From positions 1-64,000 of the forward strand of contig NZ_JAERRH010000022.1 in NCBI RefSeq assembly GCF_016741855.1: DNA of 64,000 bases, in the 5' to 3' direction. Numbering within the stretch: position 1 is the stretch's first letter; every line of letters begins with the position of its first letter. The notes under the pieces are model-generated. The model was given only the letters and a program-made list of their open reading frames with translations, made no database searches and had not been told where the DNA came from. The stretch comes from Streptomyces musisoli (GTDB lineage: Bacteria; Actinomycetota; Actinomycetes; Streptomycetales; Streptomycetaceae). This document shows positions 1-8,280 of this stretch, piece after piece. Made by a program: the position numbers and the translations under genes.

Positions 1-638
1 TCCGGGGCCAGGGCGGCGGCGAGCCGCCAGGCGGCCGGACGGTTCTCGTCGCGCAGGGCCGCCAGCGCGCCCAGGACGGGCCGCCGGTGTTCCTCCGGGA
101 CCCCGGCGGCGGCACGTTCGTGCAGCTGGGCGCCCTCGGCCAGGACCAGATCGCTGTCGATCCCCGCCGGGATCTTGATCCGGGCGTGGTGCCGCCAGGT
201 GGTGAGCGGGTCCGACCACGCCTCCACCGTGTAGGTCCAGCGCCCGGGTTCTCCCGCGCTGACCGTGGCGCCCCAGCGGTCGGTGCCGGGGGCGAGTTCC
301 CGCATCGGCGTCCAGGGGCCGGCCCGGCCCTCCGGGTCCCGCAGCACCACGTTCGCCGCGACGGCGTCGTGACCCTCCCGGAACACGGTGGCCGACACCT
401 CGAAGGACTCCCCGGTCACGGCCTTGGCGGGCCTGCGGCCGTGCTGGACCACGGGACGTACGTCGAGGACGGGGATGCGGCCCACGGTGGTGGCCGCGTC
501 CGGGGAGGACCGCTCCCCGGCGACGGGCTCGGCGGCGGCGCCGGACGGCGGCACGCCCTTCCTGCCCGTGGTCTTCCTGCCTGCTGCCTTGCTCGTGCTG
601 CTTGTCGGGGGTGCTGACGAATGGTGCGTGGCGGGCAT
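1..638 (-). CDS. glgE: GlgE maltosyltransferase, N-terminal part (cut by window edge)
   Basis: About 212 N-terminal residues of GlgE, the GH13 enzyme that transfers maltosyl units from alpha-maltose-1-phosphate to alpha-1,4-glucans in the cytoplasm. The rest lies beyond the left edge. The ATG at 638-636 opens an Ala/Ser/Thr/Lys-rich tail (residues 1-45). It is followed by GRIPVLDVRPVVQHG and the beta-sandwich N-domain (DUF3416) characteristic of GlgE. The gene is divergent from the glucan phosphorylase at 972, as in Streptomyces glg clusters. The catalytic barrel is not visible, so the call rests on the N-domain and context. Partner genes for the trehalose-to-glucan route (treS, pep2, glgB) would be expected outside the window. 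Confidence 0.88.
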   Translation of the reverse strand, partial: MPATHHSSAPPTSSTSKAAGRKTTGRKGVPPSGAAAEPVAGERSSPDAATTVGRIPVLDVRPVVQHGRRPAKAVTGESFEVSATVFREGHDAVAANVVLRDPEGRAGPWTPMRELAPGTDRWGATVSAGEPGRWTYTVEAWSDPLTTWRHHARIKIPAGIDSDLVLAEGAQLHERAAAGVPEEHRRPVLGALAALRDENRPAAWRLAAALAP

Positions 639-971
639 GACCGCTCCTGTCCGCTTCAACGTGGGTGTGGGCGGATGGATGTGGGGAGGTGGGTCCTGCG
701 GCAGTGCTGTGGTGCGCCTGTGGGGTGTGTACCGGAGGAGCCTTCCCACCCGGTTCGGGTGGGCAATCCGGCACTTTGTTAACTACCCACGCGTATGTCT
801 ACGCACAAGACCGGTCCCTTTTTCCAGGTGCCCGGTGACCGGGTGTTGACGCACCCTCCGACACCCCGGCGGGCACGTCCCCACCGACCGCGCGGTAACC
901 ACTACCGTCGGAGGCGACGACGAGACGTACAGCTCGGTGCGTCTCACCGCAACGCGTCCCGAGGTAGGAAT
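639..971. promoter_or_regulatory. glgE/glgP divergent intergenic region
   Basis: 333 bp between divergent starts, expected to hold both promoters. A perfect hairpin lies at 745-763: an 8-bp stem (cccacccg / cgggtggg) with a 3-base loop. It is a candidate operator or 5' UTR hairpin for glgE. A TTGACG hexamer at about 846-851 could be a -35 box reading right, but I see no convincing -10 partner. An in-frame ATG at 795 exists upstream of the phosphorylase but is not preferred. Confidence 0.4.
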
Positions 972-3590
972 GTGAAGGCGATCCGTCGGTTCACCGTCCG
1001 TCCCGTTCTCCCCGACCCCCTCCGGCCGCTGAGCGACCTGGCGCGAAATCTGCGCTGGTCCTGGCATGCGGAAACACGTGACCTGTTCCAGTCCGTCGAC
1101 GCCGAGGCCTGGGCCGCGGCCGGCGGCGACCCGGTACGGCTGCTGGGCAGCGTGCGGCCGGCGCGGCTGGCCGAGCTGGCCGGGGACCGGCGGTTCCTGC
1201 GCCGCCTCACCGCGGTCGCCGACGACCTCGACGACTATCTGACCGGCGAGCGCTGGTACCAGTCCCAGTCGGGCGGCCTGCCCGCCGCCGTCGCCTACTT
1301 CTCCCCGGAGTTCGGCATCACCGCCGCGCTCCCCCAGTACTCCGGCGGCCTCGGCATCCTCGCGGGTGACCACCTGAAGGCGGCCAGCGACCTCGGGGTC
1401 CCGCTGATCGGGGTCGGACTGCTGTACCGGCACGGCTACTTCCGGCAGACCCTGTCCCGGGACGGCTGGCAGCAGGAGCACTATCCGGTGCTCGACCCCA
1501 ACGAGCTGCCGCTCACCCAGCTGAAGGAGCCCGACGGCACTCCGGCCGGGGTCTCGCTCGCGCTGCCGGGCGGCAGGGCGCTGCGCGCCCGGATCTGGCT
1601 GGCGCAGGTCGGCCGGGTGCCCCTGCTGCTGCTCGACTCGGACGTGGAGGAGAACGACTTCGGCGAACGCGGGGTGACCGACCGGCTCTACGGCGGCGGC
1701 AGCGAACACCGGCTGCTCCAGGAGATGCTGCTCGGTATAGGAGGTGTGCGGGCCGTGCGGACGTACTGCCGGCTCACCGGGCACCCGGTGCCGGAGGTGT
1801 TCCACACCAACGAGGGGCACGCGGGGTTCCTCGGCCTGGAGCGGATCTCCGAACTGTGCGCCGACGGACTGGACTTCGACTCGGCGCTGGAGGCCGTGCG
1901 GGGCGGGACGGTGTTCACCACGCACACCCCGGTCCCGGCCGGCATCGACCGCTTCGACCGGGAGCTGGTCGGCCGGCACTTCGGCCTGGACGCCGAACTC
2001 CCCGGCATCGACGTGCAGCGGATCCTGGCCCTGGGCATGGAGACCTACCCGGGCGGCGAACCGAACCTGTTCAACATGGCGGTGATGGGGCTCCGGCTGG
2101 CCCAGCGGGCCAACGGGGTGTCGCTGCTGCACGGGCAGGTCAGCCGGGGCATGTTCGCGGGGCTGTGGCCGGGATTCGACGCCGAGGAGGTGCCGATCAC
2201 CTCCGTGACCAACGGGGTGCACGCGCCGACCTGGGTGGCGCCGGAGGTGCTGCGGCTCGGCGCCCGGCAGATCGGCGCCCAGCGGGCCGAGGACGCGCTG
2301 TCCGTCGGCGGTTCCGAGCGCTGGGACTCGGTCGCGGACATCCCCGACCAGGAGATCTGGGAGCTGCGCCGTACCCTGCGCGAACAGCTGGTGCTGGAGG
2401 TGCGGGAGCGGCTGCGTGTCTCCTGGCGGCAACGTGGCGCCGCCAACGCGGAGTTGGGCTGGATCGACGGGGTCCTGGACCCGGACGTGCTGACGATCGG
2501 CTTCGCGCGCCGGGTGCCGTCGTACAAGCGGCTGACGCTCATGCTGCGCGACCGCGACCGGCTGATGGAGCTGCTGCTGCACGAGGAGCGGCCGGTGCAG
2601 CTCGTGGTCGCGGGCAAGGCGCACCCGGCGGACGACGGCGGCAAGCGGCTGGTGCAGGAGCTGGTGCGGTTCACGGACGACCCGCGTGTGCGGCACCGGA
2701 TCGTGTTCCTGCCCGACTACGGCATGGCGATGGCGCAGAAGCTCTACCCGGGCTGTGACATCTGGCTGAACAACCCGCTGCGGCCCCTGGAGGCGTGCGG
2801 CACGAGCGGGATGAAGGCGGCGCTCAACGGCTGCCTCAACCTCTCGGTGCTGGACGGCTGGTGGGACGAATGGTTCCAGCCGGACTTCGGCTGGGCCATC
2901 CCGACCGCCGACGGCGCCGCCACCGAACCCGACCGCCGGGACGACATCGAGGCGGCGGCCCTGTACGACCTTCTGGAGCAGCGGATCGCGCCGCGCTTCT
3001 ACGAGCGCGGGCGCGGCGGGCTGCCCGACCGGTGGATCGAGATGGTCCGCCAGACCCTGTCCCTGCTCGGCCCGAAGGTGCTGGCCGGCCGCATGGTCCG
3101 CGAGTACGTCGACCGGCTCTACGCCCCCGCCGCCCAGGCGCACCGCGCGCTGGCCCCGGACACCGCGCGGGACCTGGCCGAGTGGAAGGCCCGGGTGCGG
3201 GGCGCCTGGCCGGGGGTGAGCGTCGACCACGTCGAGACGACCGCGACGACCGCGACGGCGGAGCTGGGCACGACGGTCGGCCTGCGCGTCCGGGTGGCCC
3301 TCGGCTCGCTGACCCCGGACGACGTGGAGGTCCAGGCGGTGTCCGGCCGGGTGGACGCGGAGGACCGCATCACGGATGCGACGGTGGTCCCCCTCAAACC
3401 GACCGGCACCCCCGACCTCGAGGGCCGCCTCGTCTACGAGGGCCCCCTCTCCCTGGACCGCACCGGCCCCTACGGCTACACGGTCCGCATCCTCCCCACC
3501 CACCGCCTCCTCGCCTCCGCCGCGGAACTGGGCCTGGTGACGGTGCCCTCGGAGGAGGTGGTGGAGGGGGCCGGGATGCTGCTGCGGTGA
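972..3590 (+). CDS. glgP: Alpha-glucan (glycogen/maltodextrin) phosphorylase
   Basis: Cytosolic PLP enzyme that phosphorolyses alpha-1,4-glucans to glucose-1-phosphate; 872 residues from the chosen start. The N-terminal DUF3417 segment (residues about 10-110, with LARNLRWSWHAETRDLF) marks the alpha-glucan phosphorylase branch common in actinobacteria. The PLP-binding motif GTSGMKAALNG is present with the lysine at about residue 615, just after DIWLNNPLRPLEACG. I chose GTG 972 because GAGGTAGGA precedes it and homology-like sequence (VKAIRRFTVRP) begins there. An in-frame ATG at 795 would add an Arg-rich stretch of 59 residues that looks like translated promoter. Divergent glgE suggests a role in recycling GlgE-made glucan. 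Confidence 0.93.
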   Translation: MKAIRRFTVRPVLPDPLRPLSDLARNLRWSWHAETRDLFQSVDAEAWAAAGGDPVRLLGSVRPARLAELAGDRRFLRRLTAVADDLDDYLTGERWYQSQSGGLPAAVAYFSPEFGITAALPQYSGGLGILAGDHLKAASDLGVPLIGVGLLYRHGYFRQTLSRDGWQQEHYPVLDPNELPLTQLKEPDGTPAGVSLALPGGRALRARIWLAQVGRVPLLLLDSDVEENDFGERGVTDRLYGGGSEHRLLQEMLLGIGGVRAVRTYCRLTGHPVPEVFHTNEGHAGFLGLERISELCADGLDFDSALEAVRGGTVFTTHTPVPAGIDRFDRELVGRHFGLDAELPGIDVQRILALGMETYPGGEPNLFNMAVMGLRLAQRANGVSLLHGQVSRGMFAGLWPGFDAEEVPITSVTNGVHAPTWVAPEVLRLGARQIGAQRAEDALSVGGSERWDSVADIPDQEIWELRRTLREQLVLEVRERLRVSWRQRGAANAELGWIDGVLDPDVLTIGFARRVPSYKRLTLMLRDRDRLMELLLHEERPVQLVVAGKAHPADDGGKRLVQELVRFTDDPRVRHRIVFLPDYGMAMAQKLYPGCDIWLNNPLRPLEACGTSGMKAALNGCLNLSVLDGWWDEWFQPDFGWAIPTADGAATEPDRRDDIEAAALYDLLEQRIAPRFYERGRGGLPDRWIEMVRQTLSLLGPKVLAGRMVREYVDRLYAPAAQAHRALAPDTARDLAEWKARVRGAWPGVSVDHVETTATTATAELGTTVGLRVRVALGSLTPDDVEVQAVSGRVDAEDRITDATVVPLKPTGTPDLEGRLVYEGPLSLDRTGPYGYTVRILPTHRLLASAAELGLVTVPSEEVVEGAGMLLR

Positions 3591-3603
3591 GATGAGCGCC
3601 GGG

Positions 3604-3802
3604 AGGCACCTTCGGCTCAGGACGCGCGGTGCGTTCCGGGGCCGGAGGTGCCGGCGCATTTCAGGGCCGGGGGACACCTTCGGTTCAGGACGCGTGGTGC
3701 GTTCCGGAGTTGGTGCCGGCGCCCTTCAGGGCCGGGAGGCACCTTCGGTTCAGGAGGCGTGGTGCGTTCCGGGGCCGGAGGTGCCGGCGCCCTTCAGGGC
3801 CT
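3604..3802 (-). repeat. Three tandem copies of a ~66-bp unit derived from a gene 3' end
   Basis: Three head-to-tail units start near 3604, 3672 and 3737. The shared core gcgttccgg lies at 3631, 3699 and 3764, giving periods of 68 and 65 bp. The rightmost copy is the 3' end of the DUF397 gene. Read on the minus strand, each copy encodes a version of LKGAGTSGPGTHHAS followed by TGA. The middle copy lacks 3 bp, an in-frame difference. This looks like tandem amplification of the gene tail rather than an independent element. Confidence 0.85.
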
Positions 3803-3968
3803 GGAGGAAGGGGGCGAAGGCGGTGGCGGGGAAGGTGAGGGGCGTTCTGGCGGGGTCCTTGGAGTCACGGACGGCTATGTGGGTGGGGCCCTTCGCGACC
3901 TCCACGCAGGCGTCTCCCTGCCCGCCGCCGGAGAAGGAGGACTTCTGCCAGGTGCCGGGGGTCAGCAT
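3750..3968 (-). CDS. DUF397 protein, WhiJ-cluster small partner
   Basis: 72-residue DUF397 protein. It has the family pattern WQKSSFSGGGQGDACVEVA, then IAVRDSKDP and a terminal FAPFLQALKG. The ATG at 3968 lies 3 bp after the stop of the HTH gene and uses a GGAG inside that gene, so the two are probably translationally coupled. In Streptomyces, DUF397 proteins are encoded beside HTH/DUF5753 regulators in whiJ-like clusters and are thought to modulate the DNA-binding partner. The last 18 codons coincide with the rightmost copy of a tandem repeat that continues past the stop codon. No catalytic activity is expected. Confidence 0.9.
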   Translation of the reverse strand: MLTPGTWQKSSFSGGGQGDACVEVAKGPTHIAVRDSKDPARTPLTFPATAFAPFLQALKGAGTSGPGTHHAS

Positions 3969-3971
3969 GTT

Positions 3972-4823
3972 TCACAGCTCCTTCGCCAGGCGGTGAATGA
4001 AGTCACGCGAGCGATCAGGTTCGAGTGATGCTGCCTCCACCCTACGGAAGAGCGTTCGATACCGGCTGAGCTGGGCCTCGGCATCGATGTAGACGGGACC
4101 GTTCGGGCCGTCACGGACAACAGTGTCCAGCTTGGGCACCGGGCCACCCGCATAGACCATGGCGCTACCGGCACCGCCGAAGTCGTCCAGGTCGAAGGGG
4201 ATGACACGCACGGTGACGTGGTCGGACTCGGAGAGTTCCAGGACTCGGTTGAGCTGACCGCGTGCCGTGGGGCGGTCCCCGACCCTGATCCGCAGAGCCG
4301 CCTCGTGGATCACTGCCTCGTAGGGGACAGGTTCCGCACGCTCGATGATGACCCTGCGCTTCATCCGATGCTCGACCCAGAGGTCCACATCGCTGCCCGA
4401 GAACTCCGGGTTGACGTAGGAGAAGAGACGCCGGGCGTAATCGGCGGTCTGGAGAAGCCCTGGAACGTGCAGGAACTCCACATCCCATCGGTAAGTGGCG
4501 TGGTGCTCCAACTCGGGCAGATCGAGGAAGGGCGTCGGTAGTTGGCCCCGGTACTCCTCCCACCAGCCCTGCGTACGATCGGAGGCGACTGCGGCCAGGG
4601 CGTCGATCAACTCTTGGTCCCGGCAAGCGTAGTTGCCCGCCATCCGACGCAGGCGTTGCTCGCTGACTCCTGAGGTGCCGGCCTCGATCTGGCTGATCTG
4701 AACGGAGTTCACGCCGAGCATCGCAGCCGCCTCCCGGGAGCTGAGCCCCGCTGCCTCGCGAAGCCTGCGCAGTTCCACGGCCAGCCGCAGTTGTCGCGCG
4801 GTGGGTTCGCGCTTGGTGCCCAT
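3972..4823 (-). CDS. Helix-turn-helix regulator with DUF5753 domain (WhiJ-like)
   Basis: 283-residue XRE-type DNA-binding protein. Residues about 8-65 form the HTH (LRRLREAAGLSSREAAAMLG then VQISQIEAG). DUF5753 spans about 95-275 (LPELEHHATYRWDVEFLHVP, PGLLQTADYARRLF). ATG 4823 is chosen because GCGAGGAG lies 5-8 bases upstream; an in-frame start six codons earlier lacks a ribosome site. The gene is followed directly by its DUF397 partner. About 200 bp upstream on the other strand is an anti-sigma-type ATPase, completing the three-part whiJ-like arrangement. Family members repress development or antibiotic genes in S. coelicolor; the target here is unknown. Confidence 0.9.
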   Translation of the reverse strand: MGTKREPTARQLRLAVELRRLREAAGLSSREAAAMLGVNSVQISQIEAGTSGVSEQRLRRMAGNYACRDQELIDALAAVASDRTQGWWEEYRGQLPTPFLDLPELEHHATYRWDVEFLHVPGLLQTADYARRLFSYVNPEFSGSDVDLWVEHRMKRRVIIERAEPVPYEAVIHEAALRIRVGDRPTARGQLNRVLELSESDHVTVRVIPFDLDDFGGAGSAMVYAGGPVPKLDTVVRDGPNGPVYIDAEAQLSRYRTLFRRVEAASLEPDRSRDFIHRLAKEL

Positions 4824-5029
4824 CGGTGCTCCTCGCTGCAACGCACGTGCCGTCGTGACCCGTTCGTGTTCAGATTACGGGACTGGCTTGCTTGCCCTTA
4901 ATTCTAATGTCTACCGTCGGTGACGTACCGCTTGCACAGCGGAAGTGCACCTCGCCGCTCTGCCACGGCACCCGCGGCGGGGCCACCGCGCGTGCGAAAT
5001 CCCCTGTCATCGAACGGAGTTGCTGACGC

Positions 5030-5443
5030 ATGCCCGAAAACGAGCCCTGGGACTACACGCTCTACATCCCGAACGACTTGAGAGCGGTGACGGTATGCCG
5101 CCGCACCCTGCGCCTCATCCTCACGCTGCACGGGCTGATCGGCCTGGTGGACACCGCGGAGCTGCTGGCGACGGAGCTGGTGTCGAACGCCGTGCGGCAC
5201 ACGAAGGGGCCGGCGGCGCTGAGGGTGCGCCGGACCCGGGAGGGGGTGGTGTGGATCGGGGCGTGGGACACGGACCCGGCGCCACCCCCTCCGCCCCGGA
5301 TGCCGGGCCTGGCCGCAGGGCTGGAGGAGGAGGGGCGGGGTCTGGGCCTGGTGCGGGCGTGTGCCGACGGGTGGGGCTGGCAGCCGTCGGCGCGTTTCGG
5401 GGACCGGGGGAAATTCGTGTGGTGCGAACTTGCGGCGGCGTAG
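5030..5443 (+). CDS. ATP-binding anti-sigma-type protein (HATPase_c_2)
   Basis: 137-residue single-domain GHKL ATPase of the RsbW/SpoIIAB type. The N-box is ATELVSNAVRHT (residues about 45-56), the G1 region is WDTDPAPPPP, and the G2 box is EGRGLGLVRA near residue 105. There are no sensor or membrane segments. The Pro run in the G1 loop is unusual but common in Streptomyces paralogues. It is divergent from the WhiJ-like HTH gene. Such proteins bind sigma factors or antagonists and may phosphorylate an STAS-domain partner, which is not seen nearby. The ATG at 5030 has only a weak upstream GGAG. Confidence 0.85.
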   Translation: MPENEPWDYTLYIPNDLRAVTVCRRTLRLILTLHGLIGLVDTAELLATELVSNAVRHTKGPAALRVRRTREGVVWIGAWDTDPAPPPPPRMPGLAAGLEEEGRGLGLVRACADGWGWQPSARFGDRGKFVWCELAAA

Positions 5444-5476
5444 CTCGTTGATCACGTCGTACGGAAAGGAGAGCTG

Positions 5477-6361
5477 ATGGTCGGCTCGTCGCACGAGGCG
5501 CTGCACCGGATCTTCCAGAAGGACCCGGCGCTGCTGACGAGGGCGTTACAGAAGGTCCTGCACGTGCCGTTCCCCGAACCGCGGGAGATCGCGGCGCTGA
5601 ACGTGGACCTCACCGAGATCGAACCGGTGGAACGGCGGGTGGACACGCTGCTGCGGGCGGAGACGGACGAGGGCACGTACCTGCTGGTGGTCGAGTCCCA
5701 GGGGAAGGCGGACGAGCGGAAGCGGGGCAGCTGGCCGTACTACCTGTCCTACCTGTACGAGAAGTACCGATGCGAGCCGGTGCTGATCGTGATCACACAG
5801 AGCAGTGCCACGGCGAAATGGGCCTCGCGGCCGATCCGGCTCGGTTTCCCGGGCTGGGACTCGCTGACGGTGCGTCCGCTGGTGCTGGGCCCGGACAACG
5901 TGCCGGTGATCGCGGACGAGCGGCAGGCGGAGCGGGACGTACCTCTCGCAGTGCTGTCGGCCATGACACACGGGCGTGGTCCGAAGGCCCCGGCCATACT
6001 GGAGTCCCTGGCATCCGCCCTGCGGACCATCGACCCCGACAGTGCCGCGGTCTTCGTGCAGTTCGTCGACTCATGCCTGGCCGACCCCCAGGCGAAGCAG
6101 ATGTGGAGGGACCTGATGACGGCGATCCAGTACTTCTGGCGACACCCACTGGCGGAGCAGGTGCGCGAGGAGGGGAGAGAGCAGGGGCGGGCGGAGGCCA
6201 AGGCTGAGATGATCCTGCACGTCCTGCAATGGCGCGGCATTCCAGTGCCCGACGCTGTCCGTGAGCGAGTCGAAGCGTGCACGGACCTGGACCAGCTGGA
6301 GGCCTGGGCTCAGCGGGCGGTGCACGCCACGGAGGCGGGGGAGCTGTTCACCGGGGAGTGA
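5477..6361 (+). CDS. Rpn-like PD-(D/E)XK nuclease/transposase-family protein
   Basis: 294 residues beginning at ATG 5477 behind a strong GGAAAGGAGAG. The N-terminal half resembles the Rpn/PDDEXK family: IFQKDPALL at the start, VDTLLRA with the conserved Asp near residue 57, then LLVVESQGK, where Glu-x-Gln replaces the usual (D/E)xK. The C-terminal third is helical and charged (EQVREEGREQGRAEAKAEMI) and ends in a small helical tail. Rpn proteins are recombination-promoting DNases, but this Streptomyces branch is uncharacterised. It sits 33 bp after the anti-sigma ATPase gene, so cotranscription is possible. Function beyond the fold is inference. Confidence 0.7.
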   Translation: MVGSSHEALHRIFQKDPALLTRALQKVLHVPFPEPREIAALNVDLTEIEPVERRVDTLLRAETDEGTYLLVVESQGKADERKRGSWPYYLSYLYEKYRCEPVLIVITQSSATAKWASRPIRLGFPGWDSLTVRPLVLGPDNVPVIADERQAERDVPLAVLSAMTHGRGPKAPAILESLASALRTIDPDSAAVFVQFVDSCLADPQAKQMWRDLMTAIQYFWRHPLAEQVREEGREQGRAEAKAEMILHVLQWRGIPVPDAVRERVEACTDLDQLEAWAQRAVHATEAGELFTGE

Positions 6362-6945
6362 ACGGGTGACCGTTGGGCCACTCGCTTCTCGGCCAGTGTC
6401 GTGCTTCCGCGAGCCGCGTCAAGGGCGCTCCCGTTCCGCTGCGCTCCACTCCCGCGTCGCCTTCGGCGATGGCCCTCCGGGCCACCCTTGACCCGGCCCG
6501 CTCCAGCACGGGGGAAGAAGCGAGCGAGCGGCCCGGAAGGGCGGTGGCCCAGCCCGGCACCGGGCCCTTGGGTGGGCCGAGGGCGTGCCGTAGGCGGAGG
6601 AGGCGCGGTCGCGTCTCGCATGGACGCCGGGGGCGTTCAGCGGACCACGGGCAGTGGGGGTGCGCGGTCGCGTCTCGCATGGACGCGGGTGGGCATGGCG
6701 GGGTGCGGCCGGTGGGTGGCGGTGCACGGGCCGCGCCTCACGGGAACGACGTGCCGGTGCGCAGCAGCCGGTCGCCCGGGCACGCCGAGTCCGGTGGCGG
6801 CTTGCGGCTCGTGGATGGAGGGCAGTGGTGATTGGCAGATGTGTGCCAGAGGGGGAGGGGTAAACCCGCTGGCAGGGGACTGGGGACGCCATGACGTGTG
6901 GCACGGATCTGCCAAATAGTCCGCGATCGCGGGGATGGGGGCTGA
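6362..6945. repeat. 584-bp gene-free patch with short palindromes and a direct repeat
   Basis: No credible gene is present. Two adjacent small hairpins lie at 6457-6469 (tcgcc/ggcga) and 6471-6483 (ggccc/gggcc). A 23-24 bp sequence starting at 6603 recurs at 6662, a spacing of 59 bp. The patch separates the Rpn-like gene from the DUF1266 gene and marks the left edge of the toxin island. No integrase, tRNA end or transposase is visible, so calling it a recombination scar would be speculation. Confidence 0.5.
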
Positions 6946-8202
6946 TCAGCGGAAGGGGATGTTGAGCCAGGGGCTGCCGGGGCCGGACACGAGGATGCGG
7001 TGGGCCTTGACCATGTTCTGGTACCAGCTGCCGAACTCTTCTTCGTCGAAGTGGAGGGAGCGCCCGAGGATGAAGCCGGCGGCGAAGTCCTGCCACGACT
7101 TGTAGGCCAAGGCGGAGGCCCGCCCGGCCTGGATGACGGCGGACTCGGCCTCCTTCAAGGTCCCGAAACGGGCCGCGAGCCCCCACCGGGCCATGTTCGA
7201 GGCGCGCCCGAGATCCCAGGCGGCGACGGACGAGACGTACTGGTTTTCACCCAGGACACCGTCGGCGCGCATACGGGCCTCGTAGCGGGTGATCCGCCCG
7301 ATGAGTCGTTGCACCCCCTCGATACCGGCCTCGACCTCGGACTCGGGCCGGGGTTCGGTCTTGGTGACGCCGTCCTCAGTGACCACGGCGGAGCCCTGGG
7401 AGTTCGCGCGGATGACGTTGGCCACGGACTGCTTCCAGTACCCCACGTCGACATGTCCGCCGAAGTCCCGGGCGATGGTGCGGCGCAGACCCATGGCGAA
7501 GTCCCATACCCTGCTGTGGGATTCAGCGGCGAGCAGGCCATTGAGAGCGGACAGCCACTCCTCGCGACTGGTGATGCCCCACCACTCCCGTAACTGTTTT
7601 CGTTCCCTGGGATAGCCCTCGCCGTGCGAGGCCATGCCGTTCCAGAAGGAATCGTTGTTCACGCACAGGAGGGCCCCACAGGCGAGGCCGTGGGCGGCGG
7701 GGCCGTACAGGGGGCCGCCGATACGAAGAGTGCGAAGGCGCGGCGACTGCTCCTGGGCGGGAGCCTGCTCCCCGTACCGGGCCCACGCCGCCGAGTGCGG
7801 GGGCGCCGAAGGGAGGAATGCCTCGCAAGGACTTCCGGGGCTGATGACGATCACCGGTGGATCGGTCGGCTGCCACACTTTGGCGAACCATTCCAGGTAG
7901 TTCCAGTCGAACACCCGGTGGGGTTCCGGCGCGGGCAGCATGCCCTCGGTGTACACGGCCCAGATCCGCCCGCCGGCGACGCGCGGGTCGTACCCGAAGA
8001 CGGCGTACGTCGCGCTGGGTGTGGCATCCGCCTTGTCCTTCTGTATCTCGAAGAACAGCCTGCTATGCGCGAGCGTCCCGAAATACGCCGCCCAGTCCTC
8101 ACGCGACTTCGCCTCGAACAGCGCCGGCTCGACCTCGGACGGAGGGGTCCAGGCGGAGGGCGGGGGTGGGGGAAAACCACCAGGCGGCGGACCGAACGTC
8201 AC
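6946..8202 (-). CDS. DUF1266 family protein
   Basis: 418 residues from GTG 8202, preceded by AAGGATTCC. A Pro-rich N-terminus (PPPGGFPPPPPSAW) leads to an SseB/effector-like domain at about 25-140. DUF1266 follows at about 190-415, with LREWWGITSREEWLSAL, AAWDLGRASNMARWGLAARF and a terminal SPGSPWLNIPFR-like motif, all typical of the family. DUF1266 proteins recur in Streptomyces near polymorphic toxin and ESX genes, but no biochemical role is established. It is the last gene of the minus-strand island and is separated from the immunity-type gene by 78 bp of lower-GC DNA. It may be an accessory immunity or effector-handling protein; that is context only. Confidence 0.8.
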   Translation of the reverse strand: MTFGPPPGGFPPPPPSAWTPPSEVEPALFEAKSREDWAAYFGTLAHSRLFFEIQKDKADATPSATYAVFGYDPRVAGGRIWAVYTEGMLPAPEPHRVFDWNYLEWFAKVWQPTDPPVIVISPGSPCEAFLPSAPPHSAAWARYGEQAPAQEQSPRLRTLRIGGPLYGPAAHGLACGALLCVNNDSFWNGMASHGEGYPRERKQLREWWGITSREEWLSALNGLLAAESHSRVWDFAMGLRRTIARDFGGHVDVGYWKQSVANVIRANSQGSAVVTEDGVTKTEPRPESEVEAGIEGVQRLIGRITRYEARMRADGVLGENQYVSSVAAWDLGRASNMARWGLAARFGTLKEAESAVIQAGRASALAYKSWQDFAAGFILGRSLHFDEEEFGSWYQNMVKAHRILVSGPGSPWLNIPFR

Positions 8203-8280
8203 GGAATCCTTACCCTCTCGTCGAAGTCACACTGTTGCGGACTGTGATGATAGCTCCCGCTCTACAGGTCGTTGGTATCG

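Noticed and set aside
4904..5506. Open frame opposite the anti-sigma ATPase gene
   Set aside because: No family features, low-complexity Pro/Arg content and full overlap with a well-supported gene.
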